A stretch of 64,000 bases of DNA. It comes from Orientallactaga sibirica. Taxonomy: Eukaryota; Chordata; Mammalia; Rodentia; Dipodidae. The stretch spans positions 13,518,501 to 13,582,500 of the forward strand of contig JAEOAD010000040.1 in assembly GCA_036365145.1 (NCBI GenBank). Direction: 5' to 3'. The notes beneath the pieces were generated by a model. The model was not told the origin of the DNA. It did not search any database and saw only the letters and a program-made list of their open reading frames with translations. The position numbers were made by a program, and so were the translations under genes. The first letter of the stretch is position 1. Every line of letters begins with the position of its first letter. Positions 11,219-22,970 of the stretch are shown here, one piece after another.

Positions 11219-11236
11219 ACATTTAACACTTTTTAA

Positions 11237-11428
11237 AAATATATGTTATTTGTTTATTTTCAAGGAGAGAGCCAGAATGGTTGCACCACAGCCTGCAGCT
11301 ACTGCAAACAAACTTCAGACGCATATGCCACCTTGTGCAGCTGGCTTTACATGGGTACTGGGGAATCGAACCCTGGTTGTTAGGCTTTGCAAACAAGCTC
11401 CTTAACCACTGAGCCATCTCTCCAGCCC
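11237..11428 (-). repeat. tRNA-derived SINE
   Basis: Second minus-strand copy directly after the first. A similar catttaayactttttaaaa occurs near both left ends (10998 and 11219), a possible target duplication of the first copy. Confidence 0.88.
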
Positions 11429-11934
11429 TGCATGTTACAAAAAAAAGAGCCAAACTACTTAATTACCACTGGTTTGCCTTACACGCACGGCTCGCCCGCA
11501 CACATGCTAGCCATGTGCCAGGAACCTGTTCCATTAGAGTGTCCCAAGTCTTCCTAACATCTCCCAAATTACAGAAGGCGCCATGCTTCTGGTATGGTGT
11601 AAATCACCAGGATGCTTCCTACACAGTTTGATGTGCAACTGTCGTCCTCCAGTTTCATCCCTGAAGTGCAGTGTTTGATCACTCATAATGCAGTGATACA
11701 GAGAGCCAGAAGCCCAGGCTCTCCTTCCGCAGCCTCCCTTTACACAAAATTTGCTTTGCCTAAGAAGGACTTCAAGGGAGACTGGAGGGCCAAGGCAGGG
11801 GAAAAGAGTGGCTCTGTAGATGGAAGCAGAAGGGTGAATGTGGCAAAGCCAGTCACTGTGACCCTGGTTCCTGAAGGTGCTTATATTCTGTGATTAGCTT
11901 CCCACATTCTTTTTCCCCCTCTTTAAAAAAACTG

Positions 11935-12128
11935 TTTTAGTTAGTTATTTGAGAAAAGAGGCGAATAGGCAGAGAGAATAGGCTTGCCAGGGCCTCCAGC
12001 CAATGCAAATGTACTCCAAATGCATGTGCCACCTTGTGCATCTGGCTTACATGGGTCCTGGGGAATTGAACCTGGGTCCTTAGGCTTCTCAGGCAAGAGC
12101 CCCAACCACTAAGCCATCTCTCCAGCCT
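11935..12128 (-). repeat. tRNA-derived SINE
   Basis: Complete, with a degraded GA-rich tail (gagaaaagaggcgaatagg). Confidence 0.88.
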
Positions 12129-12950
12129 CTTTTTTTTTTTTAAATTAAGGATAAACTTTGTCTAAGATTCTCACAGGAAGGGCTTCTGGCCAAAGTCCAG
12201 TCACCTCCTGCAGATAGGCTGAGAGGCTCATGGGCCAGGCTAAAGCTGCTGAGGCACCAGCTGTAGACCTTGAAGAGGCTCTGGAGCAAGGCAAGTCTGT
12301 TCAGCAGAAGACGTAACCAAGTAGCAATAAAGCATTGTCCCCAGGGGAACTGACACAACAGATCAACACAATGTCAGAATCAGGGCCAGAGTGGATTCTT
12401 CCAGCCTGCTAAGTGTCACCCTGTTCATCCCTAGGCCTTGACTTGGGCTCTGCTAGCAAGGCTCCAGGTGTCACATACCAAAAGGAATCAACCCTGTCTG
12501 CTTCCACACAGCTACCTCCTGGGACCACACTCTGCCAAATCGGGGCTGGATCAACTTTTACACCGGGGAAGAATATAGAGCCATTATCCTTCCAGTCTTC
12601 ATGGATGACTAACTCCCTGGAGTAGTCAGCCTCGGGTTGCTGGCATGAGCCTCCGGAGCAGATACAGTTAATGGTAGGAAGAAGGATTTATTGAAGTTTA
12701 CAAATCAAAGGGAAGTTCCAGAATGGCAAAAGCAGCTGGCCCACTTTCACAGGCCCAGGCAGAGAGAAAAGCCACAACCAACACACCTGTACAAGCAAGC
12801 ACACTTCAGGAACTCCAGGCAAAGCTCAGGCACTCTGCATATCTTTCGACTAGAATTCCAAATCTTCCCCTGCACCTTAGGGCTGGACCCTAGTATCAGC
12901 CAAGTGCACTTCCAAGCTTTATTACAAGCTTTAGTAGAATCCTGAATATA

Positions 12951-13141
12951 GGGCTGGAGAGATGGCTTAGCGGTTAAGGTGCTTGTCTGCAAAGCCAAAG
13001 GACCCAGATTCAATTCCCCAGGGCCTACGTAAGCCAGATGCACAAAGTGGCACATGTATCTGGAGTTCGTTTGCAGCCACTGAAAGCCCTGGTGCACCCA
13101 TTCTCTCTCTCCCACCCCTCTTTCTCTCCCAAATAAATAGT
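12951..13141 (+). repeat. tRNA-derived SINE (first of a direct pair)
   Basis: Full copy ending ccaaataaatag and followed at once by a second, more diverged copy on the same strand. Confidence 0.9.
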
Positions 13142-13143
13142 TC

Positions 13144-13350
13144 TGGGGGTTGGGGAGATGGCTCAGTGTGTAAGGCTTTTGCCTCCGAAGCCTAAGGACC
13201 CAGTTTCTACTCCCCAGGACTGATTTAAGCCAGATGCACATGGTGGCTCATATGTCTGGAGTTTGCAGTGGCCAGATGTCCTGGCATGCCCATTCTCTCT
13301 CCCTCGTTCTTTCTCTCTCTCTCTCTCTGATAAATAAATAAAGTAAAATT
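13144..13350 (+). repeat. tRNA-derived SINE (second of a direct pair)
   Basis: Starts ggttggggagatggctcagt, a form closer to older copies, with CT repeat and aaataaataaagtaaaa tail. Confidence 0.88.
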
Positions 13351-13497
13351 AAATATTAAAAAAATAGATTTTTAAATCCTGAATATCTTGGGAGACATTC
13401 ATTAAGACTACCACACTTCCTTCTTGGAAAAAAAGAAAAGACCAACAATATTATTTTGCAACTTTATGTTGTCCTTGATTTAAACAAACAAAAGTAA

Positions 13498-13777
13498 TCC
13501 AGGCCTTGTGTATGCTAGACAAGTGCTCCATTACTGTAATATCCCAAGCCCTTCTAATATTATTAACTATTAATATTATTTTTTTAGACAGGGTCTCTAG
13601 CCCAGGCTGGCTCTGTATGTAGCCAAAGATGACCTTGAACTTCTGATCCTTCTACCTCTGCCATTATAGATATGGAATCATAGGAATGACCACCACCATG
13701 CCTGGTTGGGGTCTTAACCCAGGGCTTTGCGCATGCTAGGCAAACACTCTATCTATCTACTCTATCTTACTAGCCCT
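13498..13777 (-). repeat. Cluster: ID, old B1, ID fragments
   Basis: Minus-strand ID-like bodies at 13498-13552 and 13710-13777 (both with catgctaggcaa-type cores) flank an old B1 at 13578-13707. Confidence 0.6.
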
Positions 13778-14807
13778 GGCATCTTTTATTGAAGAACAAT
13801 TGAAGCTGTTTACTTGACCTCTATCCACAAGGGTGTAGAAGCTCCTGAGATTCCAAGATGAGATTGTCAGTACTAGCAGATGTAGATGTGATCTCACTGA
13901 AATATAATCACTAGCTGGCTCCCTTACAGCACAACGCATGTTCTACTAGACAAGCATTGCTCTGTGTGTTCACACATGTGTGCATGTACACACACACACA
14001 CACACAGGGATTTAAACCAAGGACCTTGTATGTGCTAAACTATCACTGGGCCACATATATCCTCACCTGGCTTACTGTTTTGGTTTTTTTAAATTAACAT
14101 TTTAACTCATAATTTGGGAGATTTGAGAAGATGATCAAATTGGTCCTGTTTGGGGCACATCATGGTGGGAGCACAGTAGTGTGGCTCAGCCCAGGGCTGG
14201 AAAGTGAGAGCGTGCCCCAATGACCACAAGACCCTCCTCTGGCCCCAGCTCTTAAAGTTCCTACCCTCTCCCAATAGCACCAAGCTGAGACTTGGGCGAC
14301 TCTTAAGGTCCAGGCTATCGCATGCCTCCTCGCTGCTCTTCAAGGCTTCTGGGTGGTAAATGTTATGTCTTTTCTCTTCATAGACCCAGCACCTAGCAGG
14401 TAAGACAGAGCGATGGCAATTGTCATGACAGCAGCAACATACCTTGATCAAGTGCTCATTCTGACCCAGGCGAACAGAAAGTATGCTACATAAATTATGT
14501 TACAAGATGGACATTAGCTTCATTTCTTTTTACAAACTAGGAACATAGGCCCAGGAACTTCCCTTCTAACTCCACAGCAAATACTTGGTAGAATTGTGCT
14601 TGATATCTGCTTGCAGAATTGAACGGTGCCCTACTTACTGAAAATCCACTTTATAACATTCAAACAAAATCAGTCGACTGATTCACGGTGAGCGTTTTCA
14701 CCACCTATTAAGAGAATTCCCTTTCTTTACTCTGGGGTTCGAGGGAAAGAACCAATTCCTGGCCTCTGAATGACTCCAACTCTGTTGACATAGAATATAC
14801 TTGGACA

Positions 14808-15012
14808 GGGCTGAAGAGATGGCTTACCAGTTAAGGCGTTTGCCTGCAAAGCCTAAGGATCCTGGTTCGATTCTCCAGGTCCCACAGTAAGCCAGCTGCA
14901 CAAGGGGGCATACACGTCTGGAATTTGTTTTCAGTGGCTGAAGGCCCTGGCATGCCTATTCTCACTCTTCCTCTCTTTCTTTCCCTCTGTCTCAAATAAA
15001 TAAATAAATAAT
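14808..15012 (+). repeat. tRNA-derived SINE
   Basis: Complete, with its (AAAT)n tail running straight into the poly-T of the next element. Confidence 0.9.
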
Positions 15013-15155
15013 TTTTTTTTTTTTTTTTTTTTGTTTTTCGAGGTAGGGTCTCACTCTGGCCCAGGCTGACCTGGAATTAACTATGTAGTCTCAGGGTGGC
15101 CTTGAACTCACGGCAATCCTCCTACCTCTGCCTCCCGAGTGCTGGGATTAAAGGG
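15013..15155 (-). repeat. B1-like SINE inserted in a SINE tail
   Basis: Starts with a T20 run (the reversed A tail), then gaggtagggtctcactctgg; ends at gctgggattaaaggg, missing the last 15 bases of the head. Confidence 0.88.
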
Positions 15156-15187
15156 TTAGGATAAATTTCAAAAGGCACAAGCCATGT

Positions 15188-15365
15188 TGTAGAGACTGCT
15201 TATCAGTTAAGGTGCTTGCCTGTGAAGCCTAAGGACCCAGGTTTGGTTCCCCAGGACCCACATAAGCCAGATGCACAAGGTGGTGTATGTATCCAGAGTT
15301 TGTTTGCGGTGACTAGAGGCCCTGGTGCGCCCATTCTCTCTCTTTCACATGAATAAGTAAAAAAT
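15188..15365 (+). repeat. tRNA-derived SINE
   Basis: The head has lost its first bases (gtagagactgcttatcagtt); the body is intact and the tail is aataagtaaaaaatatat. Confidence 0.85.
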
Positions 15366-15375
15366 ATATATATAT

Positions 15376-15490
15376 TTGGTTTTTTGAGGTAGAATCTTAC
15401 TCTAGCTCAGGCTGACCTGGAATTCACCCTGAGACCACATAGTGAATTCCAGGTCAGCCTGGGCCAGAGTGAGACCTTACCTCGAAAAAA
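15376..15490. repeat. Fold-back B1: two 3' halves joined head to head
   Basis: 15386-15426 is the minus-strand 3' part of a B1 and 15442-15490 is the plus-strand 3' part. The arms pair around a loop of about 15 bases (15427-15441). Confidence 0.75.
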
Positions 15491-15657
15491 AGAAAAAGAA
15501 GAAGAAGCTGAACTGCTCCAGGAGAAATCACAAATGAAACAATGTCGAGCATAAGTTAGAAATATATCATTCATTCAAGCAATTCTGAGAGAATCCATGG
15601 AATTTCCTGGATTTTGACCTAGGAAAGCGTGCCGAACATTCAAAAAGAATGCTATGG

Positions 15658-15808
15658 GGTTGGAGAGATGGCTCAACAGTTAAGGTGTTTACCTGCAAAG
15701 CCTAATGACCTGGGTTGGATTCTCCAGTACCCCCATAAAGCCAGATACACAAAGTGGCACATGCATCTGAAGTTCGTTTGCAGTGGCTGGAGGCCCTGGC
15801 GTACCCAT

Positions 15809-15839
<31 letters not shown>

Positions 15840-15849
15840 GTGTTCAAAT
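15658..15849 (+). repeat. tRNA-derived SINE, outer element of an inverted nested pair
   Basis: Outer insertion flanked by a 14-bp duplication with one mismatch (aaagRatgctatgg at 15644-15657 and 16105-16118), which spans the nested copy as well. Confidence 0.9.
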
Positions 15850-15869
15850 AAATAAATAAAATATTTTTT

Positions 15870-16081
15870 ATTTTTATTAATTAGAGACAGAGAAAGGGAG
15901 AGAGAGAGACAGAGAGAGAGAGAATGGGTATGCCCAGGGCTTCTAGCCACTGCAAACGAACTCCAGATGCATGCGCCACCATGTGCATCTGGCTTACATG
16001 GGTCCTGGGGAATTGAACCTCGAACCAGAGTCCTTAGGCTTCACAGGCAAGCACTTAACTGCTAAGCTATCTCTCCAGCCC
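15870..16081 (-). repeat. tRNA-derived SINE nested in the tail of the previous copy
   Basis: Flanked by a perfect 20-bp duplication of the outer element's A-rich tail (15850-15869 and 16083-16102). With the outer copy it forms an inverted repeat of about 200-bp arms. Confidence 0.92.
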
Positions 16082-16397
16082 CAAATAAATAAAATATTTT
16101 TTTTAAAGGATGCTATGGATGCTCGATTTTTTTCTCTTGCAGGCGCTTGCTTGTTCTGACTATTTCACAAGCATTTCAAACAAGGCTTTAGCAAGACAGG
16201 TCTTTTGAGTTCCTTCAAAACCAGTTCTTCTGCAGGTCCCCTATCAGTAAGTGGAACCAGCATCAACCCTATTGGACCCTGCCATGTCTTCAAAGGAACA
16301 TCCAATCCACCAGCAAGTTTGGTTGTCTCTGCCTCTAAAACAGACCCTGAATCTCTTCATTTCTCTCATTTCTACTATTATCTTTTCATTATTTCTT

Positions 16398-16544
16398 TTG
16401 TTTGTTTTTCGAGGTAGGGTCTCACTGTAGCCCAGGCTGACCTGGAATTCACTCTGTAATCTCAGGGTGGCCTCGAACTGACAGTGATCCTCCTACCTCT
16501 GTCTCCCGAGTGCTGGGATTAAAGGCGTGTGCCACCATGCCCAA
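16398..16544 (-). repeat. B1-like SINE
   Basis: Near-consensus young copy with a (GTTT)n-type reversed tail. Confidence 0.92.
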
Positions 16545-16628
16545 CTCCTTTGCATTATTTCTCACAAAACTGTACACTAACTTCTTCAATGACCTTTTTG
16601 CTTCTGCTTGTTTTAAAATATAGGTTAT

Positions 16629-16787
16629 CAAGCCGTGGCACACGCCTTTAATCCCAGCACTCAGGAGGCAGAGGCAGGAAGATCACTGAGAGTTCGAGGT
16701 CACCCTGAGACTACATAGTGAATTCCAGATCAGCCTGGACCAGAGTGAGACCCTACCTCGAAAAACAAAACAAAACAACAACAAAAA
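16629..16787 (+). repeat. B1-like SINE
   Basis: The head lacks gccgggcgtg (starts caagccgtggcac); the tail is caaaacaaaacaacaac. Confidence 0.88.
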
Positions 16788-16821
16788 ATTATATATATAT
16801 GTGTATGTATGTTATCATATA

Positions 16822-17115
16822 GTCCAAATAGCCCTACTCACTATAAGCCCAAGGCTGGCCTTGAACTCCTGATCCTCCTGTGTGAGAATTACAGGTGTGT
16901 ATCACACACCCAGCTCTTGCTTCTGTTCTTGCCAGTCTATAACCTAACAGTAGCCACAATGAGCTTCAAGCAGGGCACCGTGGCTCATGCCTGTAACCCC
17001 AGCATTCCAGAGTCCGAGGAAGGAGAAAGGCTGTGAGCTCAAGACCAGCCAGGGTTATAGAGTGAATTCCAGGTTGACTTCAACTAGAGTGAGACCCTCT
17101 CTCAAACAACAAAAT
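16822..17115. repeat. Two older B1-like SINEs, opposite strands
   Basis: A minus-strand fragment at 16822-16916 (ggctggccttgaactcctga) and a plus-strand copy at 16972-17115 (gcaccgtggctcatgcctgt). Confidence 0.7.
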
Positions 17116-17154
17116 GAGCTTTCAGAATAAAAACAAGGAATTGTATTTGCCTGC

Positions 17155-17545
17155 TTAAAATTCTCTAATGACGTCTAAATGCACTTAGAATCAAGTCCCA
17201 CATCCCTACCTCTGTTTTTTTTTTGGGGGGGGTTGTTTATTTTTCAAGGTAGGTTCTCACTCTAGTTCAGGCTGACCTGGAATTCACTATGTCGTCTCAG
17301 GCTGGCCTCAGACTCACGGCTATCCTCCTGCCTCTGCCTCCTGAGTGCTGAGATTAAAGGTGTGCACCACCACACCCGGCCCAAGTCCCTGCCTCTGAAT
17401 GAAAGTCCTGCCTCACCCCTGCCTCCCTGTGTGGCCTCATCTTTTGGCTTTCTCCAACTCATGTGTGCCATGCCCCATGCCCAATCACGCTGCCTTCTGC
17501 CTCAGGACCTTTGTGCTTGCTGTTCTTGATTCCTAGAGCATATTT
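17155..17545 (+). mobile_element. Ancient L2 (LINE-2) relic split by a B1
   Basis: cttagaatcaagtcccacat before the B1, and ctgcctcaggacctttgtgc plus ttgctgttcttgattcctag after it, follow the L2 3' region. The B1 insertion occupies 17213-17382. Confidence 0.65.
17213..17382 (-). repeat. B1-like SINE inside an L2 relic
   Basis: Full length with reversed tail tttttttttgggggggttg. aagtccc occurs on both sides (17193 and 17383), a probable target duplication. Confidence 0.88.
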
Positions 17546-17700
17546 TTACCTTTAGGAGCAGAAAGAAAGGAAAAGACTTGGTGACTCATTCAGACCCGTC
17601 AGAGGCATTGTTTTGCACTGGTCGATTGCTATGATGGAAAGCATGACCTCAGGTTCACCAGACATTCCAAGTGTGCAAGGGAGAAGTCAGAAATCTGAAT

Positions 17701-17849
17701 TTTTTTGGGGGGGGGGATGTTGAGGTAGGGTTTTGCTCTAGGCAAGACTGACCTGGAATTCAGTCTCAGGGTGTCGTTGAACTCACAGCAATCCTCCTAA
17801 CTCTGTCTCCCAAGTGCTAAGATTAAAGGCATGCACCACCATGCCTAGC
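17701..17849 (-). repeat. B1-like SINE
   Basis: Diverged copy with an 11-base deletion in ttcactatgtagtctcag; the reversed tail has a G10 run. Confidence 0.85.
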
Positions 17850-17862
17850 CTTTTTAAAAAAA

Positions 17863-18051
17863 CATATGTATTTATTTATTATTTATTTGAGGGAGAGAGA
17901 ATGGGCACACCGGGGCCTCCAGCCACTACAAACAAACTCCATATGCACGTGCTCTCTTGTGCATCTGGCTTATGTGGGTCCTAGAGAGTCGACCTGGGAT
18001 CCTCTGGCTTTACAGGCAAATGTCTTAACCGCTAAGCCATCTCTCCAGCCC
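17863..18051 (-). repeat. tRNA-derived SINE
   Basis: Short GA region. gaaatctgaattttt occurs before the B1 (17690) and after this element (18052), so the pair may be one compound insertion. Confidence 0.88.
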
Positions 18052-18101
18052 GAAATCTGAATTTTTATATCAACTTTCCAAATTTCAAAAAGTTATAGTC
18101 C

Positions 18102-18103
<2 letters not shown>

Positions 18104-18146
<43 letters not shown>
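18104..18146. repeat. (GT)n microsatellite
   Basis: About 21 uninterrupted GT units. Confidence 0.95.
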
Positions 18147-18147
<1 letters not shown>

Positions 18148-18366
18148 CAAGAAGCTATAATCCTAGTTTGATACAATTATATCAAACTAGGTACTCAGGC
18201 TAGGACTTCGTATCAAACCAGGCATAAGCCAAATAGAAGCAAATAGCAATTGTATCAAGCTGGGACTCTATCTGCTAAATACAGCATAAAGCCCCGGATG
18301 ACATTCCCATCAATTAGAAATGTTTCCCTCTGTCAAGATGATGGAGAGCTGATCCAGCAACCCCCC

Positions 18367-19758
18367 CAGATCAGAGATCCACGTTCCTTCCAGCCTTTTG
18401 CTCTATCATTCTTAGGGTATGGCCTCCTGAGATCTAGCATCCAAGTTCCAAGCAGCAGAATGCAAGTCTGGATGCTAGAACAGGGGACACAGGGGCTGGA
18501 AAGATGGCTTAGTAGTAGGCACTTGCCTACAAAGCCTGAGGACTCAGGTTCCAATTCCTAGTACCCATGTAAACCAGATGCACAAGGTGGAGCTTGTGTC
18601 TGGAGTTTGTTTGCAGTGGCTGGAGGCCCTGGTGCTCCCATTCTCTTTCTCTATGCTTCTCTCTATCAAATAAATAAAATAAAATTTTTTTCAAAAGGGG
18701 ACACGAGGGCTGGAAAGATGGCCTGGTAGATAATGGTGCTTGCTCTGCAAGCCTCCTGACCGGAGTTTGAATCCTCAGCACTCACATAAAGCCACTTGCA
18801 GGCCAGACATGTTTGCAGCAGTAAGAGATCCCATCTCAAAGAAGGTGGGACACAGATAACGCCTCTAACCTCCACACGTGTGTCCACATACATGGAAGCA
18901 TACATGCATACATACATACAAAACTAGATTGGCATATAAAATCGATCCCAATAATTAACCTTTTAAATACAGCAGGGTGGGGGCTGGAGAGATGTCTTAG
19001 CAGTTGAGGTGCTTGCCTGCGAAGCCTAAGGACCCAGGTTTAATTCCCCAGTACCCATGTAAGCAAAATGTACATGGTGGCACATGTGTCTGGAGTTCAT
19101 TTGCAGTGGCTAGAGGCCCTGGCATGCCCATTCTCTCTCTCTCTCTCTCTTGCTCTAATAGATAATTAATAAAAATAAAATATTTTGAAAAAACAGCAGC
19201 AAAGCAATACCTGTCTATGAGTATCATTTGACTTGGAGCCTGGCAGTTTATACCTTTCCTTTTCATGGTAGATCAAGAAGTTTTGCCCCTGATAGGCCCA
19301 CAGTGTGAAAATAACCCTAGCCTTATGCCCTTGGTATAACTGGAGTCACACACAATATAACAAGAGCTCTGCAGTAAAGGTACAAAGTTCCACCCTTCTT
19401 GGGACTGTATTAGATAGGTGGACTTGGTTCTGGCTTTTAAATATATTTTATTTATTTATTTAAGAGAGAGAGGGAGAGAGGGAATTGAATGGGCATGCCA
19501 GGGCCTTCAGCTGCTGCAAACAAACTCCAGATGTATGTGCCCCCTTCTGCATCTGGCTTACATGGGTCCTGGAGAATCAAACCAGGATCCTTTGGCCTTG
19601 CAGGCAAACGCCTTAACTGCTAAGCCATCTCTCCTGCCTGGTTCTGGCTTTTGTCTTTTTTTTTTTTTTTTAATTTTTAAATATTTTTTTATTTTTGGAG
19701 AGAGACACAGAGAGAGACAGAGAGAGAGGAGAGGAAGACAGATAGAGATGGGCGTGCC
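18367..19758. repeat. Tandem duplication, copy 1 (1392 bp)
   Basis: The unit starts cagatcagagatccacgttc and includes tRNA-SINEs (18492-18682 and 18979-19190 plus; 19441-19639 minus), a B4-like element (18706-18925) and the first 100 bases of a long-variant tRNA-SINE cut at gggcgtgcc, where copy 2 begins. Confidence 0.93.
18706..18925 (+). repeat. B4-like (ID head) SINE, internally shortened
   Basis: An ID-type head gctggaaagatggcctggta, then tgcaagcctcctgaccggag and a cctctaacctccacacgtgt tail as in B4. The central B1 part is mostly missing. Confidence 0.55.
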
Positions 19759-21146
19759 CAGATCAGAGATCCACGTTCCTTCCAGCCTTTTGCTCTATCA
19801 TTCTTAGGGTATGGCCTCCTGAGATCTAGCATCCAAGTTCCAAGCAGCAGAATGCAAGTCTGGATGCTAGAACAGGGGACACAGGGGCTGGAAAGATGGC
19901 TTAGTAGTAGGCACTTGCCTACAAAGCCTGAGGACTCAGGTTCCAATTCCTAGTACCCATGTAAACCAGATGCACAAGGTGGAGCTTGTGTCTGGAGTTT
20001 GTTTGCAGTGGCTGGAGGCCCTGGTGCTCCCATTCTCTTTCTCTATGCTTCTCTCTATCAAATAAATAAAATAAAATTTTTTTCAAAAGGGGACACGAGG
20101 GCTGGAAAGATGGCTTGGTAGATAATGGTACTTGCTCTGCAAGCCTCCTGACCGGAGTTTGAATCCTCGGCACTCACATAAAGCCACTTGCAGGCCAGAC
20201 ATGTTTGCAGCAGTAAGATATCCCATTTCAAAGAAGGTGGGACACAGATAATGCCTCTAACCTCCACACTTGTGTGCACATACATGCAAGCATACATGCA
20301 TACATGCATACATACAAAACTAGATTGGCATATAAAATCGATCCCAATAATTAAAGCTTTTAAATACAGCAGGGTGGGGGCTGGAGAGATGCCTTAGCAG
20401 TTGAGGTGCTTGCCTGCGAAGCCTAAGGACCCAGGTTCAATTCCCCAGTATCCATGTCAGCAAAATGTACATGGTGGCACATGTGTCTGGAGTTCATTTG
20501 CAGTGGCTAGAGGCCCTGGCATGCCCATTCTCTCTCTCTCTCTCTTGCTCTAATAGATAATTAATAAAAATAAAATATTTTGAAAAAACAGCAGCAAAGC
20601 AATACCTGTCTATGAGTATCATTTGACTTGGAGCCTGGCAGTTTATACCTTTCCTTTTCATGGTAGATCAAGACGTTTTGCCCCTGATAGGCCCACAGTG
20701 TGAAAATAACCCTAGCCTTATGCCCTTGGTATAACTGGAGTCACACACAATATAACAAGAGCTCTGAAGTAAAGGTACAAAGTTCCACCCTTCTTGGGAC
20801 TGTATTAGATAGGTGGACTTGGTTCTGGCTTTTAAATATATTTTATTTATTTATTTAAGAGAGAGAGGGAGAGAGGAAATTGAATGGGCATGCCAGGGCC
20901 TTCAGCTGCTGCAAACGAACTCCAGATGTATATGCCCCCTTCTGCATCTGGCTTACATGGGTCCTGCAGAATCAAACCAGGATCCTTTGGCCTTGCAGGC
21001 AAACGCCTTAACCACTAAGCCATCTCTCTTGCCCGGTTCTGGCTTTTGTCTTTTTAAAAAATTTTTAAAATATTTTTTTATTTTTGGAGAGAGACACAGA
21101 GAGAGACAGAGAGAGGGAGAGGAAGACAGATAGAGATGGGCGTGCC
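19759..21146. repeat. Tandem duplication, copy 2 (about 1388 bp)
   Basis: Same order as copy 1: tRNA-SINEs 19884-20074 and 20377-20580 plus, 20833-21034 minus, B4-like 20098-20318. By eye about 25-35 differences (about 2 percent) from copy 1, mostly in the B4-like part and microsatellites. Confidence 0.93.
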
Positions 21147-21324
21147 AGCAGTCTCTCAGCTGCTGTGAATGAAGTCTGGATGCGTGCGCCCCCTTGTGGG
21201 CAAGTGTGGCATTGCACCCTTACATCACTTTTTGCATCTGGCTAAACGTGGGACCTGGAGATTGGAACAGGGTTCTTAGGCTTAGCAGGCAGGCGCCTTA
21301 ACCGCTAAGCCATCTCTCCAGCCC
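21068..21324 (-). repeat. tRNA-derived SINE, long variant (complete copy)
   Basis: Carries the inserted block between ccccttgtg and gcatctggc. Its first 80 bases are also present, truncated, at the end of duplication copy 1. Confidence 0.9.
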
Positions 21325-21742
21325 TGTATTTTTTTTTTTTAACCACTGCACCCACAGTATGCTATAAACAAAACACTTTACTCCCTGACTCCTTTCCTAA
21401 ATTATTTTCTTTGTAAAAGTCAAACTTCTGTTGTTCTATAGTGATTTAGGGAGTCAGTGGAGAAAAGGAGAAGAGAGGGCAATAATGAATTAGAAACCAC
21501 AAAAAGTCCAGGACTTTTTAAACCCATAATTAGTAGCTATGCCATTCACATTGACCCCACTCTGACAGAAGGATTCAAGGGAGTGTGACTCTTCTCTTTT
21601 TATGTTGTGTGTCTTTCAAAGTTGACCTTGAAAAGGCCTAGACAATGCAACCTCTCCAGCAGCTGGGACCTGTAGCTGCCACTGCCTCTGGATCTAAATG
21701 TAATCAGTACTTCTAAGCCTATAATGCTATGTATGTACATAT

Positions 21743-21939
21743 GTATTTATTTATTTACATGTATATTTGGAGAGAGACAGAAAGAGAGAGAGAATGGGTG
21801 CACCTCTTGCTGCTACAAACGAACTTCAGGTGCATGGGCCACTTTGTGCATGTGGTTTTACATGAGCACTAGGGAATCAAACCCAGGCCAGCAGGCTCTG
21901 CAAGCAATCACTTTAAGCACTGAGCCATCTTCCCAGCCC
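21743..21939 (-). repeat. tRNA-derived SINE
   Basis: Diverged copy with tail tatttatttatttacatgta; the head end reads ccatcttcccagccc. Confidence 0.85.
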
Positions 21940-22053
21940 AACTTGTGATGCAACATTGTAGTTTTCAAAAAATTTGAGAAACTAGGAAGTCAAAACTATT
22001 TTTAAGAATTCCAGCAATTCCCTCGTATGTTTCATGACATGATCCATACACAC

Positions 22054-22099
<46 letters not shown>

Positions 22100-22333
22100 T
22101 GAGAGAGGCAGACAGAGAGAGAGACAGAAACACAGAGAAGAAGAATGGGCACTCCAGGGCATTTTCAGCTGCTGTGAATGAACTCCAGATGCTCGCGCTC
22201 CCTTGTGTGCATGTGTGACATTGCACACTTATGTCACTTTTGCATCTGGCTATACGTGGGACCTGGAGATTTGAACAAGCATTCTTAGGCTTTGCAGGCA
22301 GGTATCTTAACCACTAAGCTATCTCTCCAGCCT
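22054..22333 (-). repeat. tRNA-derived SINE, long variant, with (ATT)n tail
   Basis: The A-rich tail has expanded into about 15 ATT/AAT units (22054-22099). The inserted block tgtgacattgcacacttatg is present. Confidence 0.9.
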
Positions 22334-22782
22334 TATGCACTTTATTTTTTTAACTCATTTACAGACAAAGTTCAGTGAACGAGCACCAACAATCCACAGC
22401 CCAGAGCTCTGGCTGGAGAACTAATCTTTGTGTAATTGATACAAGGATCAGCTATAAGGCACAGGCAGGCTGACTACTTCCCACTACAAGTTCTGGCCCA
22501 GGCCCTGTGAGAGCTGCTTTCTGTTTCTGGAGCAGTGGCTGCCATGACTCTTGCTCTGTAGTTCCTGCCATCAATGCTGGAAAAAGGACAAGGCGTGGGC
22601 CCAGCCACATCCTGGGTGGCTTGTGCCCACTGGGTATCCCCCAGCCTGAGCCCTGTGCACACACAGGTGCATTACAACCTGATGTGCCTCACCTGTTGCC
22701 TTGTCCCATGGGACATCGCTCACTAAACAAAGAGAAAGTCATTAATAAATTCAAGCTAGGACCAGGAAAAGATGGAACCAAT

Positions 22783-22970
22783 GGGCTAGAGGAATGGCTT
22801 AGCAGTTGAGGTGCTTGCCTGCAAAGCCAAAGGACCCAGATTCCATTCCCCAGGACCCAGGTAAGCTAGATGCACAGGTGGCGCATGTGTTTGGAGTTTG
22901 TTTACAGTGGCTGGAGGCCCTGGTGTGCCCATTCTCTCCCTCTCCCTATCTCAAATAAATAAATAAAAAT
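22783..22970 (+). repeat. tRNA-derived SINE
   Basis: Complete; head gggctagaggaatggcttag. Confidence 0.9.

Noticed and set aside
22054..22099. CRISPR-like or satellite array at the (ATT)n and (CCTT)n runs
   Set aside because: These are simple microsatellites; no spacer-repeat alternation exists anywhere in the window.
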